From Xenorhabdus beddingii (GTDB lineage: Bacteria; Pseudomonadota; Gammaproteobacteria; Enterobacterales; Enterobacteriaceae): DNA of 64,000 bases. Shown here piece after piece: positions 33,605 to 42,163 of this stretch. Both the position numbers and the translations under genes were made by a program. Each line of letters opens with the position of its first letter. Positions within the stretch are counted from its first letter, which is position 1. Under the pieces are notes generated by a model that saw only the letters and a list, made by a program, of their open reading frames with translations, was not told the origin of the DNA and did no database searches. The stretch lies in NCBI RefSeq assembly GCF_002127545.1, contig NZ_MUBK01000024.1:1-64000 (forward strand), in the 5' to 3' direction.

Positions 33605-35254
33605 TTATTGATCTTTTCCCACTAAAAGTGCTTCCAGCAAATCAAGATCATGCAGTAAGGCTTGTAGTGTTTCATTACTAATCTTGCGGGTTGCACGCAG
33701 ATGATACAGCTCACCCCGTTCAGCCCTTAATGCCGTCAAACGGAAACGACGTTCCAACTCTTCGACCATCAGATTATGTTCGATTTCATCAGTACCCGCA
33801 GTACGACGCCGCAAAAGACCCGTAACCCGGGAAGCGATCTCGCTGATGACTTCTGCGTCCAATTTCTCTTCTGTATTGGCCGACAGACGCTCTTCCATCT
33901 TATTCATACTGACAATCGCAACTTCAGCCATTGCTGCTTTTGCCATTCTGATTTCATTCAGATCCGCCAGTTTATCACCCACTTTCATGCCACGCAGCAG
34001 TACAGGCAAGGCGATAACCCCCACAAACAGGGAGAACAAGATCACGCCCGCAGCAATGAAAATCAACAGATAACGGGCCGGAAACGGATCGCCATCCGGC
34101 AAGAAAAATGGCACAGACAACGCACCTGCCAGTGTAATTGCCCCACGCACACCGGCGAATGAAGCCAACCACAGCTCACGGGTTGTATAGGAAGCAAACT
34201 CCAAAGGCTTTTTCTTTATTAGCATTTTGCTGATATTTTTCATCAGCCACAGCCAGACGAATCGCAGCAATACCAGCGCGCCGTAAATGATCCCAACGGC
34301 CGCAAATAACATCCAGGTTTCAACTTGTGGGTCAAGTTCAGCCTGAGCCACAGACGTTTCCCAAATACCCGGTAATTGCAGCCCCAGCATGATAAACACA
34401 AGACCATTGAAGACAAAGGCCAGCATTCCCCATACGTTATCAGCTCGCAGACGCATATCCAGCGGCGCATTGCGGATCACTCCCGCCTTACTGATCGTCA
34501 TACCGGCAGCAACCGCAGCCAGAATCCCTGAGACACCGATATGTTCAGCAATCATATAAGAGGCAAAAGGCAGCAGCATCATAAACATGATTTGAGTTGC
34601 GGGATCATCGCCACTCCAGCGGCTCATCAATCGCAATGATTTACTGTATAACAATGTGATGGCGATACCCGACAGCAAACCACCCACCGCAACCTTGAAA
34701 AATTCCACGGTTGCACCCGTGACAGTAAAGACCATCGTTCCCATGGCAATCGCCACAGCAAATTTCAGAGCCACCAGACCAGAAGCATCATTCATTAATG
34801 CTTCTCCTTCCAGCACGCTCATCATATTTTTAGGAATGCGCCCTCTTCCGACAATCGACGACAATGCAACGGCATCCGTTGGTGACAATACGGCTGCCAG
34901 TGCAAAAGCGGCAATAAGTGGGATACTCGGAAATAGCCAGTAAATTAAATAACCAATACCGACAACCGTCACTAAGACTAATACTAAGACTAAAATAACA
35001 ATTTCACGCCCATGCTGGAAAAACTCTCTGGTCGGTGTTTTCCAGCCATCAACAAACAACAAAGGAGGGATAAGTAAAACGAGGAATAATTCAGGATCGA
35101 AAGTAACGTGTAAACCAAAATGAGGCCAGGCCAACAGTGCCCCCATTGCTATTTGCACTATCGGCAAAGGGACACGGAACGGAATCATTTTAGTAAGAAC
35201 ACCAGAAACTGACACCACCAAAATCAAGATCAAGATAGTAAAGAATATTTCCAT
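33605..35254 (-). CDS. yjcE: Na+/H+ antiporter YjcE (CPA1 family)
   Basis: YjcE is a monovalent cation/proton antiporter of the CPA1 family in the inner membrane. The 549-residue protein has about twelve membrane segments. It carries the ion-binding motif EGEALMNDASGLVALKF (about residues 145-161; Asn-Asp pair of CPA1 antiporters) and a C-terminal cytoplasmic tail of about 130 residues rich in charged helices. ATG 35254 (MEIFFTIL) matches E. coli YjcE; the frame remains open to 35338. It lies downstream of ghxP on the same strand as in E. coli, but here joins yigM. Confidence 0.93.
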   Translation of the reverse strand: MEIFFTILILILVVSVSGVLTKMIPFRVPLPIVQIAMGALLAWPHFGLHVTFDPELFLVLLIPPLLFVDGWKTPTREFFQHGREIVILVLVLVLVTVVGIGYLIYWLFPSIPLIAAFALAAVLSPTDAVALSSIVGRGRIPKNMMSVLEGEALMNDASGLVALKFAVAIAMGTMVFTVTGATVEFFKVAVGGLLSGIAITLLYSKSLRLMSRWSGDDPATQIMFMMLLPFASYMIAEHIGVSGILAAVAAGMTISKAGVIRNAPLDMRLRADNVWGMLAFVFNGLVFIMLGLQLPGIWETSVAQAELDPQVETWMLFAAVGIIYGALVLLRFVWLWLMKNISKMLIKKKPLEFASYTTRELWLASFAGVRGAITLAGALSVPFFLPDGDPFPARYLLIFIAAGVILFSLFVGVIALPVLLRGMKVGDKLADLNEIRMAKAAMAEVAIVSMNKMEERLSANTEEKLDAEVISEIASRVTGLLRRRTAGTDEIEHNLMVEELERRFRLTALRAERGELYHLRATRKISNETLQALLHDLDLLEALLVGKDQ

Positions 35255-35482
35255 GTTACCCTTACAAATTGCCAAAAATCCGTCGGTGAAGAGATTGTGA
35301 CTGTTTTTTACCTTTAATAACAGCGCAAATAACCACAAATATTATAGTTATTAACAAAAATCAAAAAACAATCACATTATGAATCAATGACCAGCAAGTC
35401 ATTTATCTATTTTATACTTATCGGCGGGAGTGTGTTGAAAAATTAGCTGATTTGGGGATATATCCTAATCGTGGAAGGGAAT

Positions 35483-35505
35483 GCGCAAACTGATATCGTT
35501 TGCGC
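35483..35505. terminator. Inverted repeat after ghxP, possible terminator
   Basis: GCGCAAAC and GTTTGCGC form a perfect 8-bp stem with a 7-base loop 13 bp beyond the ghxP stop. No strong T run follows on the minus strand. Confidence 0.5.
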
Positions 35506-35517
35506 CTATTCTTTTAA

Positions 35518-36864
35518 TCAGATGGCCCAGTTTCCGGCATAAAATACCACTAATACGATGGCGAGAATAACCGTACCCACATTCAGCTTGCGCCATTCAC
35601 CGGAAAAAATACGCCCAACCACCAACGCACTGAAGCCCAGCATAATGCCTGTCACAATATTGCAAGTCAGTACGATAAACACCGCACACAGCAAACCCGA
35701 CATCGCATCAACAAAATCATCAAAGTTGAGTTTCCGCACATTACTCAGCATCAGTAACCCGACATACATCAAGGCAGGTGCCGTGGCATAGGCCGGAACC
35801 AAATACGACAAGGGAGACAGAAATAAAATCAACAGGAATAAAATACCCACTACGGAAGCCGTTAAGCCGGTTCTGCCTCCCGCAGCCGTTCCTGCGGCAG
35901 ATTCAATATAAACGGCGGCAGGAGAAGAGCCGATGGCACCGGCAAAGATACTGGTGACAGAATCAGCGGTCAGTGCCTTGCCACCATTGATAATCTGCCC
36001 CCTTTTGTCCAACAAATTCGCCTGCCCTGCTACAGCCCGAATCGTCCCGGTCGCATCAAATATCGCCGTCATTACCAACGCCAAAACACTCGGCAACACA
36101 ACGGGCTGTAAAGCACCCATAATATCCATGCTGAACATCAGGGACAGGCCATCTTCTCCCAACGTTGGAACCTTAAAAAATCCCTGATATTTTACGGCAG
36201 GGTCAAAAATCAAGCCGATCATGGAGATTGCGATAATCATCAGCAAAATCCCACCGGGTACTTTTCTGCGCTCCAGACCAATAATTCCCGCCAGTCCCAA
36301 TAACGTCATAAGCACAGGAAACGCCGTCAACGACCCGAAAGCAACCGGCAAACCCGCATGTGGATTCTTAATCACCAGCCCAACACCATTGGCTGCGATC
36401 AGCAACAGAAATAACCCGATGCCGATGCCTGTTCCATGAGCAATGCCCATGGGCATATTGCGCAAAATCCACGCGCGAATCCCCGTCACTGAAATGATCG
36501 TAAACAAGCATCCCATCAGAAAAACCGCACCCAGTGCCACGGGAATACTGACCTGCTGCCCTAACACCAGACTGAACGCGGTAAATGTAGTCAAAGAGAT
36601 CGCACAGCCAATCGCCATCGGCAGATTAACCCACAATCCCATCAATAACGACCCAACACCCGTCACCAGACAGACAGCAATAAACACGGCAGTATGGGGA
36701 AATCCGGCTTGCCCAAGCATACCCGGCACGACAATAACGGAATAAACCATCGCCAAAAATGTTGTCAATCCAGCGAGAATTTCCTGACGTACCGTCGATC
36801 CACGTTCAGTAATCTTAAAATACTTATCGAGTTTGCATTGAGTTGGTGCCTGCATACCAGACAT
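35518..36864 (-). CDS. ghxP: Guanine/hypoxanthine permease GhxP
   Basis: GhxP is a proton-coupled purine permease of the NCS2/AzgA-like family, taking up guanine and hypoxanthine across the inner membrane. The 448-residue protein has 12-14 membrane segments. The family motifs [18 protein letters not shown] (about residues 275-292) and [17 protein letters not shown] (about 327-343) are present. ATG 36864 has an AGGGGA ribosome site and fits the E. coli length. A PurR-like box lies 82 bp upstream, so repression by PurR with purines is likely. Confidence 0.93.
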   Translation of the reverse strand: MSGMQAPTQCKLDKYFKITERGSTVRQEILAGLTTFLAMVYSVIVVPGMLGQAGFPHTAVFIAVCLVTGVGSLLMGLWVNLPMAIGCAISLTTFTAFSLVLGQQVSIPVALGAVFLMGCLFTIISVTGIRAWILRNMPMGIAHGTGIGIGLFLLLIAANGVGLVIKNPHAGLPVAFGSLTAFPVLMTLLGLAGIIGLERRKVPGGILLMIIAISMIGLIFDPAVKYQGFFKVPTLGEDGLSLMFSMDIMGALQPVVLPSVLALVMTAIFDATGTIRAVAGQANLLDKRGQIINGGKALTADSVTSIFAGAIGSSPAAVYIESAAGTAAGGRTGLTASVVGILFLLILFLSPLSYLVPAYATAPALMYVGLLMLSNVRKLNFDDFVDAMSGLLCAVFIVLTCNIVTGIMLGFSALVVGRIFSGEWRKLNVGTVILAIVLVVFYAGNWAI

Positions 36865-37357
36865 GTTGTTCCCCTGCTTTTCTGTTGAATATTTCACTTT
36901 GAAAATCTATTGCCCTATCTCCCCACTTTACCGAACAGAAACCCCACGAAAACGATTACGTCACGGGATAGAAAAATCCGGGCTGTACTCATTGGTTCAG
37001 CCATTCGTTTGCGCAATCGTTTGGCTTTCAGGGCGAAAAAATGGCGAGAAAATTTGAAGCGGATGATTATCCAGTGAATCAGGGATAAGAATCAAGCAAT
37101 AATCACAAATTTTGTGCTGCAATCACCGCTGTTCTTCTCTATCTGGGTATGTCTTCTGGGATTGCCCGTCGGCTCTAACTCCTCCTCTATTTATGACCAC
37201 CCAACCAATTAAAATGAGAAAACTCATGCCTTGTATATTTACAGGGCAATTTGTTAATATTGATGTATATTTGCTCAATAATTACGAGGATAGGTATAAT
37301 GAACCTTAAACCGTTTTTGCACAATTTTCTGGTGGTTCTACTGATTGGGGGCAGAAT
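36865..37357. other. Intergenic region between ghxP and the 37358 gene
   Basis: Nearly 500 bp lie between two divergent genes. Apart from the PurR-like box(es) and the presumed promoters, no open frame, hairpin or RNA gene could be supported. Confidence 0.5.
36946..36961. promoter_or_regulatory. PurR-like operator upstream of ghxP
   Basis: ACGAAAACGATTACGT matches the PurR consensus ACGCAAACGTTTGCGT at 13 of 16 positions. It lies in the promoter region of a purine permease gene. A weaker candidate lies near 37,001-37,016. Confidence 0.6.
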
Positions 37358-37996
37358 ATGTCGAGTCATAATAATACCGGGGATCAAACAATGCCTTATT
37401 TGATCCCAGATGCAGATTTTGATCTCAAACTCAGCCTATTGGATAAAAACATTGAGCATACAAAAAACTTTATAGAAAAAGGTGTCATCGACTTCCATTT
37501 AGCTGATGCAGTTATACCCGATGGTTACCGTTTTGTGAAAGCTCTCAACAAAGATGAATACCGCATGGTAACCACCGGGGCTGGACAACCAGAAACAGTT
37601 TACGCCGTTAAGCTTCTCTTCCGAAACGACATAGTGATCAACAAAGAAACCTGCACTCAAATCATGGTATGGCGTACCCTTAGTTCTAAACACCAAACAG
37701 CCGCAAGTAGTTTACCAAGAATATTTTTTAAGCATCTGCTGAAAAGCTATAGTATTGTTGTCACTGATGAAGAACAAACTGGTGACGGTAAGCGCTTCTG
37801 GAAGATCATGATTGATTGGGCACTGGTGACGAACTACCACGTCTATATCTCAGATGGCACGGAAATGGATAGACCACTAACACAAGTCTCCTCAATAAGC
37901 GAACTCATTGAAAAATGGGAAGCGTTTTGTTGGGGATATGATACCGAAGTGCACCGCCATCGCCTGATTGTTATCAGCAAAAATGCCTTGTTATAG
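37358..37996 (+). CDS. Hypothetical protein, unrecognised
   Basis: The 212-residue protein (201 from ATG 37391) was not assigned to a family with confidence. It is a mixed alpha/beta soluble protein with no signal peptide or membrane segment. Visible features are the segment SLPRIFFKHLLKSYSIVVTDEEQ (quoted here as SLPRIFFKHLLKSY and SIVVTDEEQ) followed by DGKRFWKIMIDWAL and YHVYISDG. This strand-helix pattern recalls phage- and island-borne proteins with an acyltransferase-like fold, but that is only an impression. It stands alone between ghxP and glk and is not part of the E. coli gene order, so it is probably an insertion. Confidence 0.7.
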   Translation: MSSHNNTGDQTMPYLIPDADFDLKLSLLDKNIEHTKNFIEKGVIDFHLADAVIPDGYRFVKALNKDEYRMVTTGAGQPETVYAVKLLFRNDIVINKETCTQIMVWRTLSSKHQTAASSLPRIFFKHLLKSYSIVVTDEEQTGDGKRFWKIMIDWALVTNYHVYISDGTEMDRPLTQVSSISELIEKWEAFCWGYDTEVHRHRLIVISKNALL

Positions 37997-38190
37997 GGAG
38001 CATGGCAATGGCCTGTATTTTGTTCAAACGCTAAAAAGAAAAAACCATTACTACAGTCAGAACCTAAGAATGATGAACAAATCATTTTTATGCGGCCTTT
38101 AATACTAACCTTGTGTAAAATCCCCTCAATTCGATTCTTGGCTGGTTCATTAGGATATAGATCATTTCTATAAGAATTAAGGAGATCAAC

Positions 38191-39159
38191 ATGGCAACTT
38201 ATGCCTTAGTAGGCGATATCGGTGGTACAAATGCACGGCTGGCATTATGTGATATAGATACTGGGCAACTGAGCGCAGTCGAAATCTATCCTTGTGCGCA
38301 TTATGCATCGCTTGAAATTGTCATCCGCCAATATCTGAAACAACAAAACTGTGAAATTAATTATGGCTGCATCGCCATTGCCTGTCCGGTGACAGATGAT
38401 GTCATCAGCATGACCAATCACAGTTGGCGTTTTTCCGTTAGCCAAATGAAAGCCTCTCTGGGGTGGGAACGTTTTGAGGTGATTAACGATTTTACCGCCG
38501 TTTCCCTCGCCATTCCGGTTCTGGGAGCCGATGATGTGATTCAGATTGGCGGAAAACAACCCCAAGCCAAGCGCCCCATCGCGGTTTATGGGGCGGGTAC
38601 TGGATTAGGTGTCGCACATCTTATTCACACAGGAAGCCAATGGATGAGCCTGCCCGGTGAAGGCGGCCATGTGGATTTCGCACCGGACAGTACAGAAGAA
38701 GATCATATGCTGAGTGTACTGCGGGAAGAATATGGTCATGTCTCGGCTGAACGAATCCTTTCCGGGCCTGGGTTGGTCAATATTTATCGTTCACTAATGA
38801 AACTTGACGGACAGCCAGCGGAAACACTTACCCCGCGCGACATTTCTGATCGCGCACTGGGTGGAAATTGCTCCACCTGCAAACAGGCGTTGGAGATTTT
38901 CTGTACCGCGTTAGGGCGTTTTGGTGGCAATTTAGCATTGAATATGGGTGCATTTGGCGGCGTTTATATTGCGGGAGGGATCGTCCCACGTTTCCTTGAT
39001 TTCTTCCAAAAATCTGGGTTTCGGCAGGGATTTGAAAGTAAAGGGCGATTCACGAGTTATTTGCAGGATATTCCCGTGTATCTGATTACCCATGATAAAC
39101 CGGGGTTATTGGGAGCTGGTTCTTATATTCGTCAATCGTTGGGTAAAGCGATTGGCTAA
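38191..39159 (+). CDS. glk: Glucokinase Glk
   Basis: Glk phosphorylates cytoplasmic glucose with ATP to glucose 6-phosphate. The 322-residue protein is of the proteobacterial glucokinase (not ROK) type. It has the N-terminal ATP-binding motif [14 protein letters not shown] (about residues 6-19), the glucose-binding segment [13 protein letters not shown] (about 96-108) and the phosphate-2 region [14 protein letters not shown] (about 131-144). [10 protein letters not shown] and the C-terminal YIAGGIVPR follow. An AAGGAG ribosome site precedes the ATG. It is not linked to sugar-uptake genes here. Confidence 0.95.
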   Translation: MATYALVGDIGGTNARLALCDIDTGQLSAVEIYPCAHYASLEIVIRQYLKQQNCEINYGCIAIACPVTDDVISMTNHSWRFSVSQMKASLGWERFEVINDFTAVSLAIPVLGADDVIQIGGKQPQAKRPIAVYGAGTGLGVAHLIHTGSQWMSLPGEGGHVDFAPDSTEEDHMLSVLREEYGHVSAERILSGPGLVNIYRSLMKLDGQPAETLTPRDISDRALGGNCSTCKQALEIFCTALGRFGGNLALNMGAFGGVYIAGGIVPRFLDFFQKSGFRQGFESKGRFTSYLQDIPVYLITHDKPGLLGAGSYIRQSLGKAIG

Positions 39160-39306
39160 ATAGAACAGAGATACTGATATTCGCTCATGCTATTTATTGG
39201 TTTGATTTTGCTGGTAACAAATTTAAGCATATTTAGCATGAGAGCCTGATAATCATCACCTATTACCGAAGCATTCCTAACGTATCAAAAATATATTGTC
39301 CATTTA

Positions 39307-39780
39307 TCAGGCATGAAAAACTTTAGCCTTGACCAATTTACGATAATGAGTGGGAGTCAGTTGGAAATGTTGTTCAAACACCTGGCTAAAATAATAAGTA
39401 TCCTTAAATCCCACCAATTGAGCGACATGCAATAAGGTTAGACTATTATCCGCCAGCAACTGTTTGGCGGTTAATAAACGGTGGTTCAGTAAGTATTTAT
39501 GCGGTGAAAGACCAACCTGCCCTTTAAACCTGCGAATTAAAGTACTCTCCGAGACACCAACATAAGTGGCAATATCCTTAATGGTGATTTGTGAATCAAC
39601 ATGCTGCTTAATATAGTCTTGTGCTATCGAAACCGTTTCATCAAATTGCGTATTACCTCCAATCTGAAAAAACGGTTCTGATTGGAAGTTCGATACCTCA
39701 TGCAAAAAGTGCTTTTCAATAATTTCAGCAATGGGAACACTAAAAAACTGAGCAATAAGGTAGTGGAACCTGATCAGATT
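39307..39780 (-). pseudogene. 5'-truncated AraC/GlxA-family regulator
   Basis: The C-terminal AraC DNA-binding domain is intact: a 132-residue frame from TTG 39705 to 39307, with both helix-turn-helix units (ITIKDIATYVGVSESTLIRRF and LLHVAQLVGFKDTYYFSQVF, each quoted partly). Reading upstream of the TTG, the same frame continues without a stop to 39780 as NLIRFHYLIAQFFSVPIAEI... This fits the end of a DJ-1/PfpI-type effector domain as in GlxA/FtrA regulators. It then meets a stop where the oppositely oriented ketoacyl synthase begins. The effector domain of about 190 residues and the promoter are missing. It could still yield a DNA-binding fragment. Confidence 0.75.
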
Positions 39781-41034
39781 TCAGTTTATGCCGGTAGTTC
39801 TCTAGGCCAAGTGGATCGATTTTCAATGGCAGGATTAATTGGCAATCCATTGAATGGTTCACGTGCCAGTTCCAAAATGCTTCCCCTTTCCATGGCAGAT
39901 ATGCCAGCCGGTTTTATTAATAGCTATCTTATCAACAACCTTGGTACTACTTCGGCCAATCTCGGAGCCTGTGCCAGCTTTCTATATAACCTCAAACAGG
40001 GCATCAATGACATTAAACAAGGTAAGTCAAAAGTCTGTTTAGTTGGCTGTGCCGAAGCACCTATCGTCCCAGAAATCATTGAAGGATTCAGGGTCATGGG
40101 AGCCCTTGCGGAAGACCACCAACTCCGCAAACTTGATGGCACCGATATAGTGAACCATCATCGTGCCTGCCGTCCATTCTCAACCAATGCCGGATTTACT
40201 ATTGCGGAATCTGCGCAATTTATATTGCTGATGAGTGATGAATTAGCCTTGCAATGCGGGGCCAATATCCTTGGTTCTGTGCCGGATGTTTTCGTTAATG
40301 CCGATGCGAACAAAAAATCAATTTCTTCACCGGGAATAGGAAATTACATCACCATGATGAAAGCGGCCTCCCTTACCAACCATGTACTGGATGGAAAGTT
40401 GCAATATTCCTACGTTCAGGCACATGGAACTGGAACACCACAAAACAGAGTAACAGAAAGCCATATTATCAATGAAGTAGCCAAGACTTTCGGACTCAAA
40501 CACTGGGATGTCACCGCCATTAAAGCGCATATTGGGCACTCGATTGCCGCAGCAGCAGGGGATCAATTAGCCAATACTTTAGGCGTTTGGCAATATGGTT
40601 GGATTCCGGGAATTACGACGATTGATCATATTGCAGAAGATGTACATGCAACCAATTTGAATATCTTGATGCAGAATAAATTCGTTGGCGAACGTGGCGA
40701 AAATATGAAAGCCACAATCATTAATGCAAAAGGATTCGGCGGTAATAACGCAAGTGCCGTGGTTTTATCTCCACAAAAAACGATGCAAATGCTGAACAAA
40801 AAACACGGTAGTTCTTCTATTAACACCTATCATAAACGCAATGAAATAGTTAAACGCAACAGTGAAGAGCGAGATCAAGCAATCTGTCGTGGTAAAGAGT
40901 CTGTTGTTTATAATTTTGGTAATGCGGTACTACAACCATCGGATATCCAACTTTCACGTCAGGAAATGAGATTGTCTGGATTTAAACATCCGATAAAACT
41001 ACCAACCGCAGAGGAATTTAGTGAGTTTTTGTGA
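39682..41034 (+). pseudogene. 5'-truncated beta-ketoacyl synthase, FabY-like
   Basis: The 450-residue frame has ketoacyl-synthase similarity only from about residue 33 (ISVYAGSSLGQ, base 39778) onward. The catalytic Cys lies in NLGACASFLYNLKQG (about residue 97), and the two catalytic His lie in QAHGTGTP and KAHIGHS. The motif order and the MGALAED segment resemble the FabY-type synthase of Pseudomonas, whose N-terminal part of about 200 residues is missing here. The first 32 codons are antisense to the AraC gene and not ketoacyl-synthase-like. No convincing ribosome site is present. It is probably a gene remnant, although the frame is otherwise open. Confidence 0.7.
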
Positions 41035-41126
41035 GTTGGCTACAATCGTTCTACCCGTGTTTGTTACTTTGTTTGTTACTTTGTTTTTTTCTTTTTATGT
41101 TGATATTGATGTTAAATTAAAAAATG

Positions 41127-41227
41127 AAGGATATAAATGACATTTCAAAATTGTAGAACACTTCCTTACTCCCCGCGCAGCGGGGAGTAAGGAATATTCG
41201 GAATTTCAGTGTATCACTATTATGAAA
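41127..41227 (+). repeat. Intergenic hairpin repeat, copy 1
   Basis: This 101-bp element runs from AAGGATATAAATGACATTTC to GTATCACTATTATGAAA. Its centre is a perfect 15-bp inverted repeat (41162-41176 with 41180-41194, loop GCA). A second copy lies in inverted orientation at 56002-56107. The outer flanks are nearly identical in the two copies, while the outer stem bases differ but remain paired. It encodes no protein. It may be a non-autonomous, MITE-like element or a structured-RNA repeat. Confidence 0.8.
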
Positions 41228-41299
41228 ACTTATTTATAACATGTGAGAAGTCATCGTGGATGGCTCCCAATAAATATGTTAAAGAAATTTCATTTTGTC

Positions 41300-41336
41300 G
41301 CTAAACATATACGAGTATATGTTTAGCAACTTTTTT
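41300..41336 (+). terminator. Strong rho-independent terminator
   Basis: GCTAAACATATA and TATATGTTTAGC form a perfect 12-bp stem with a 4-base loop, followed by AAC and six T. It reads on the plus strand. The only plus-strand gene upstream is the ketoacyl synthase remnant. Confidence 0.85.
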
Positions 41337-41384
41337 ATTAACTTAACTCATTAAACCTTATAAAAAATCGGTTTAAGTTCCAGA

Positions 41385-41912
41385 TCAAAACGGAATATCA
41401 TCATCAAAATCCATTGGTGGCTCATTGCTCTGTGGCGCTGGAGACTGTGCCGGACGGGATGGAGCGCTGCCGCTGAATTGCTGAGAGGCTTGTGGTTGCT
41501 GTGGCTGCTGTGGTTGTCCCCAGCCGCCGCTTTGTGCTGGTGCATCCTGGCTTGCGCTGCCGCCACGGCCGCCCAGCATCTGCATGGTGCCACCCACATT
41601 CACTACGATTTCAGTGGAGTAACGGTCTTGGCCGCTCTGATCCTGCCATTTGCGGGTCTGCAAAGAACCTTCGATATAAACCTGAGAACCTTTGCGCAGG
41701 TATTCACCGGCGACTTCTGCCAGTTTGCCGAAAATCACGACACGATGCCATTCGGTTTTCTCTCTCATCTCACCGGTTTGCTTGTCACGCCAGCTCTCAG
41801 ACGTTGCCAGAGTAATGTTGGCGACTGCACCGCCATTCGGCATATAGCGAACTTCCGGGTCCTGCCCCAAATTACCCACTAAAATAACTTTGTTTACGCC
41901 TCTGCTGGCCAT
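41385..41912 (-). CDS. ssb: Single-stranded DNA-binding protein SSB
   Basis: SSB coats single-stranded DNA in replication, repair and recombination and recruits partners through its C-terminal tip. The 175-residue protein has the N-terminal OB fold (residues 1 to about 112, starting [19 protein letters not shown]). A Gln/Pro/Gly-rich linker follows, and the acidic tail ends in [12 protein letters not shown] 41912 has an AGGAG site and gives the standard N terminus. It diverges from uvrA, with an SOS box between them, as in E. coli. Confidence 0.97.
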   Translation of the reverse strand: MASRGVNKVILVGNLGQDPEVRYMPNGGAVANITLATSESWRDKQTGEMREKTEWHRVVIFGKLAEVAGEYLRKGSQVYIEGSLQTRKWQDQSGQDRYSTEIVVNVGGTMQMLGGRGGSASQDAPAQSGGWGQPQQPQQPQASQQFSGSAPSRPAQSPAPQSNEPPMDFDDDIPF

Positions 41913-42081
41913 TGGGAATACTCCTGATGAAATGAATTTTGCTAAGAAACGGATTTCTCTAATTATAAGCAAAGTAGTTTACCATGCGAGGACTAAGTTT
42001 AAACATAGACCCGTTATATTATACTTTGCGAAGCGTATCGTACTTTACATTGTCATGGTTTCAGCATGAATTCCCATGAAA

Positions 42082-42101
42082 TACTGTATATCCACTCAGC
42101 A
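42082..42101. promoter_or_regulatory. LexA (SOS) box between ssb and uvrA
   Basis: TACTGTATATCCACTCAGCA has the core CTGT-N8-TCAG, the same slightly imperfect form as the E. coli uvrA box. It lies 63 bp upstream of the uvrA start. LexA repression of uvrA, and perhaps of ssb, is inferred. Confidence 0.85.
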
Positions 42102-42163
42102 ATGTTTGTGCAATAATAACGCGTTTATGAGTTCTGCACTATCAATAACCTGGGAAATGGTAT

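Larger units (their letters stand above)
41035..41384. other. Intergenic region between the ketoacyl synthase remnant and ssb
   Basis: This 350-bp stretch holds the first copy of the hairpin repeat (41127-41227) and a strong plus-strand terminator (41300-41336). No open frame was recognised. The 73 bases between repeat and terminator could belong to a small RNA, but no promoter could be assigned. Confidence 0.5.

Noticed and set aside
35483-35505. Palindrome GCGCAAAC/GTTTGCGC as a PurR operator
   Set aside because: The spacing between half-sites is wrong for PurR and it lies after the gene; a transcription end is more likely.
41162-41194. Long hairpin as a rho-independent terminator or CRISPR-like repeat
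   Set aside because: There is no T run, and only two dispersed copies exist with conserved flanks rather than regularly spaced repeats.
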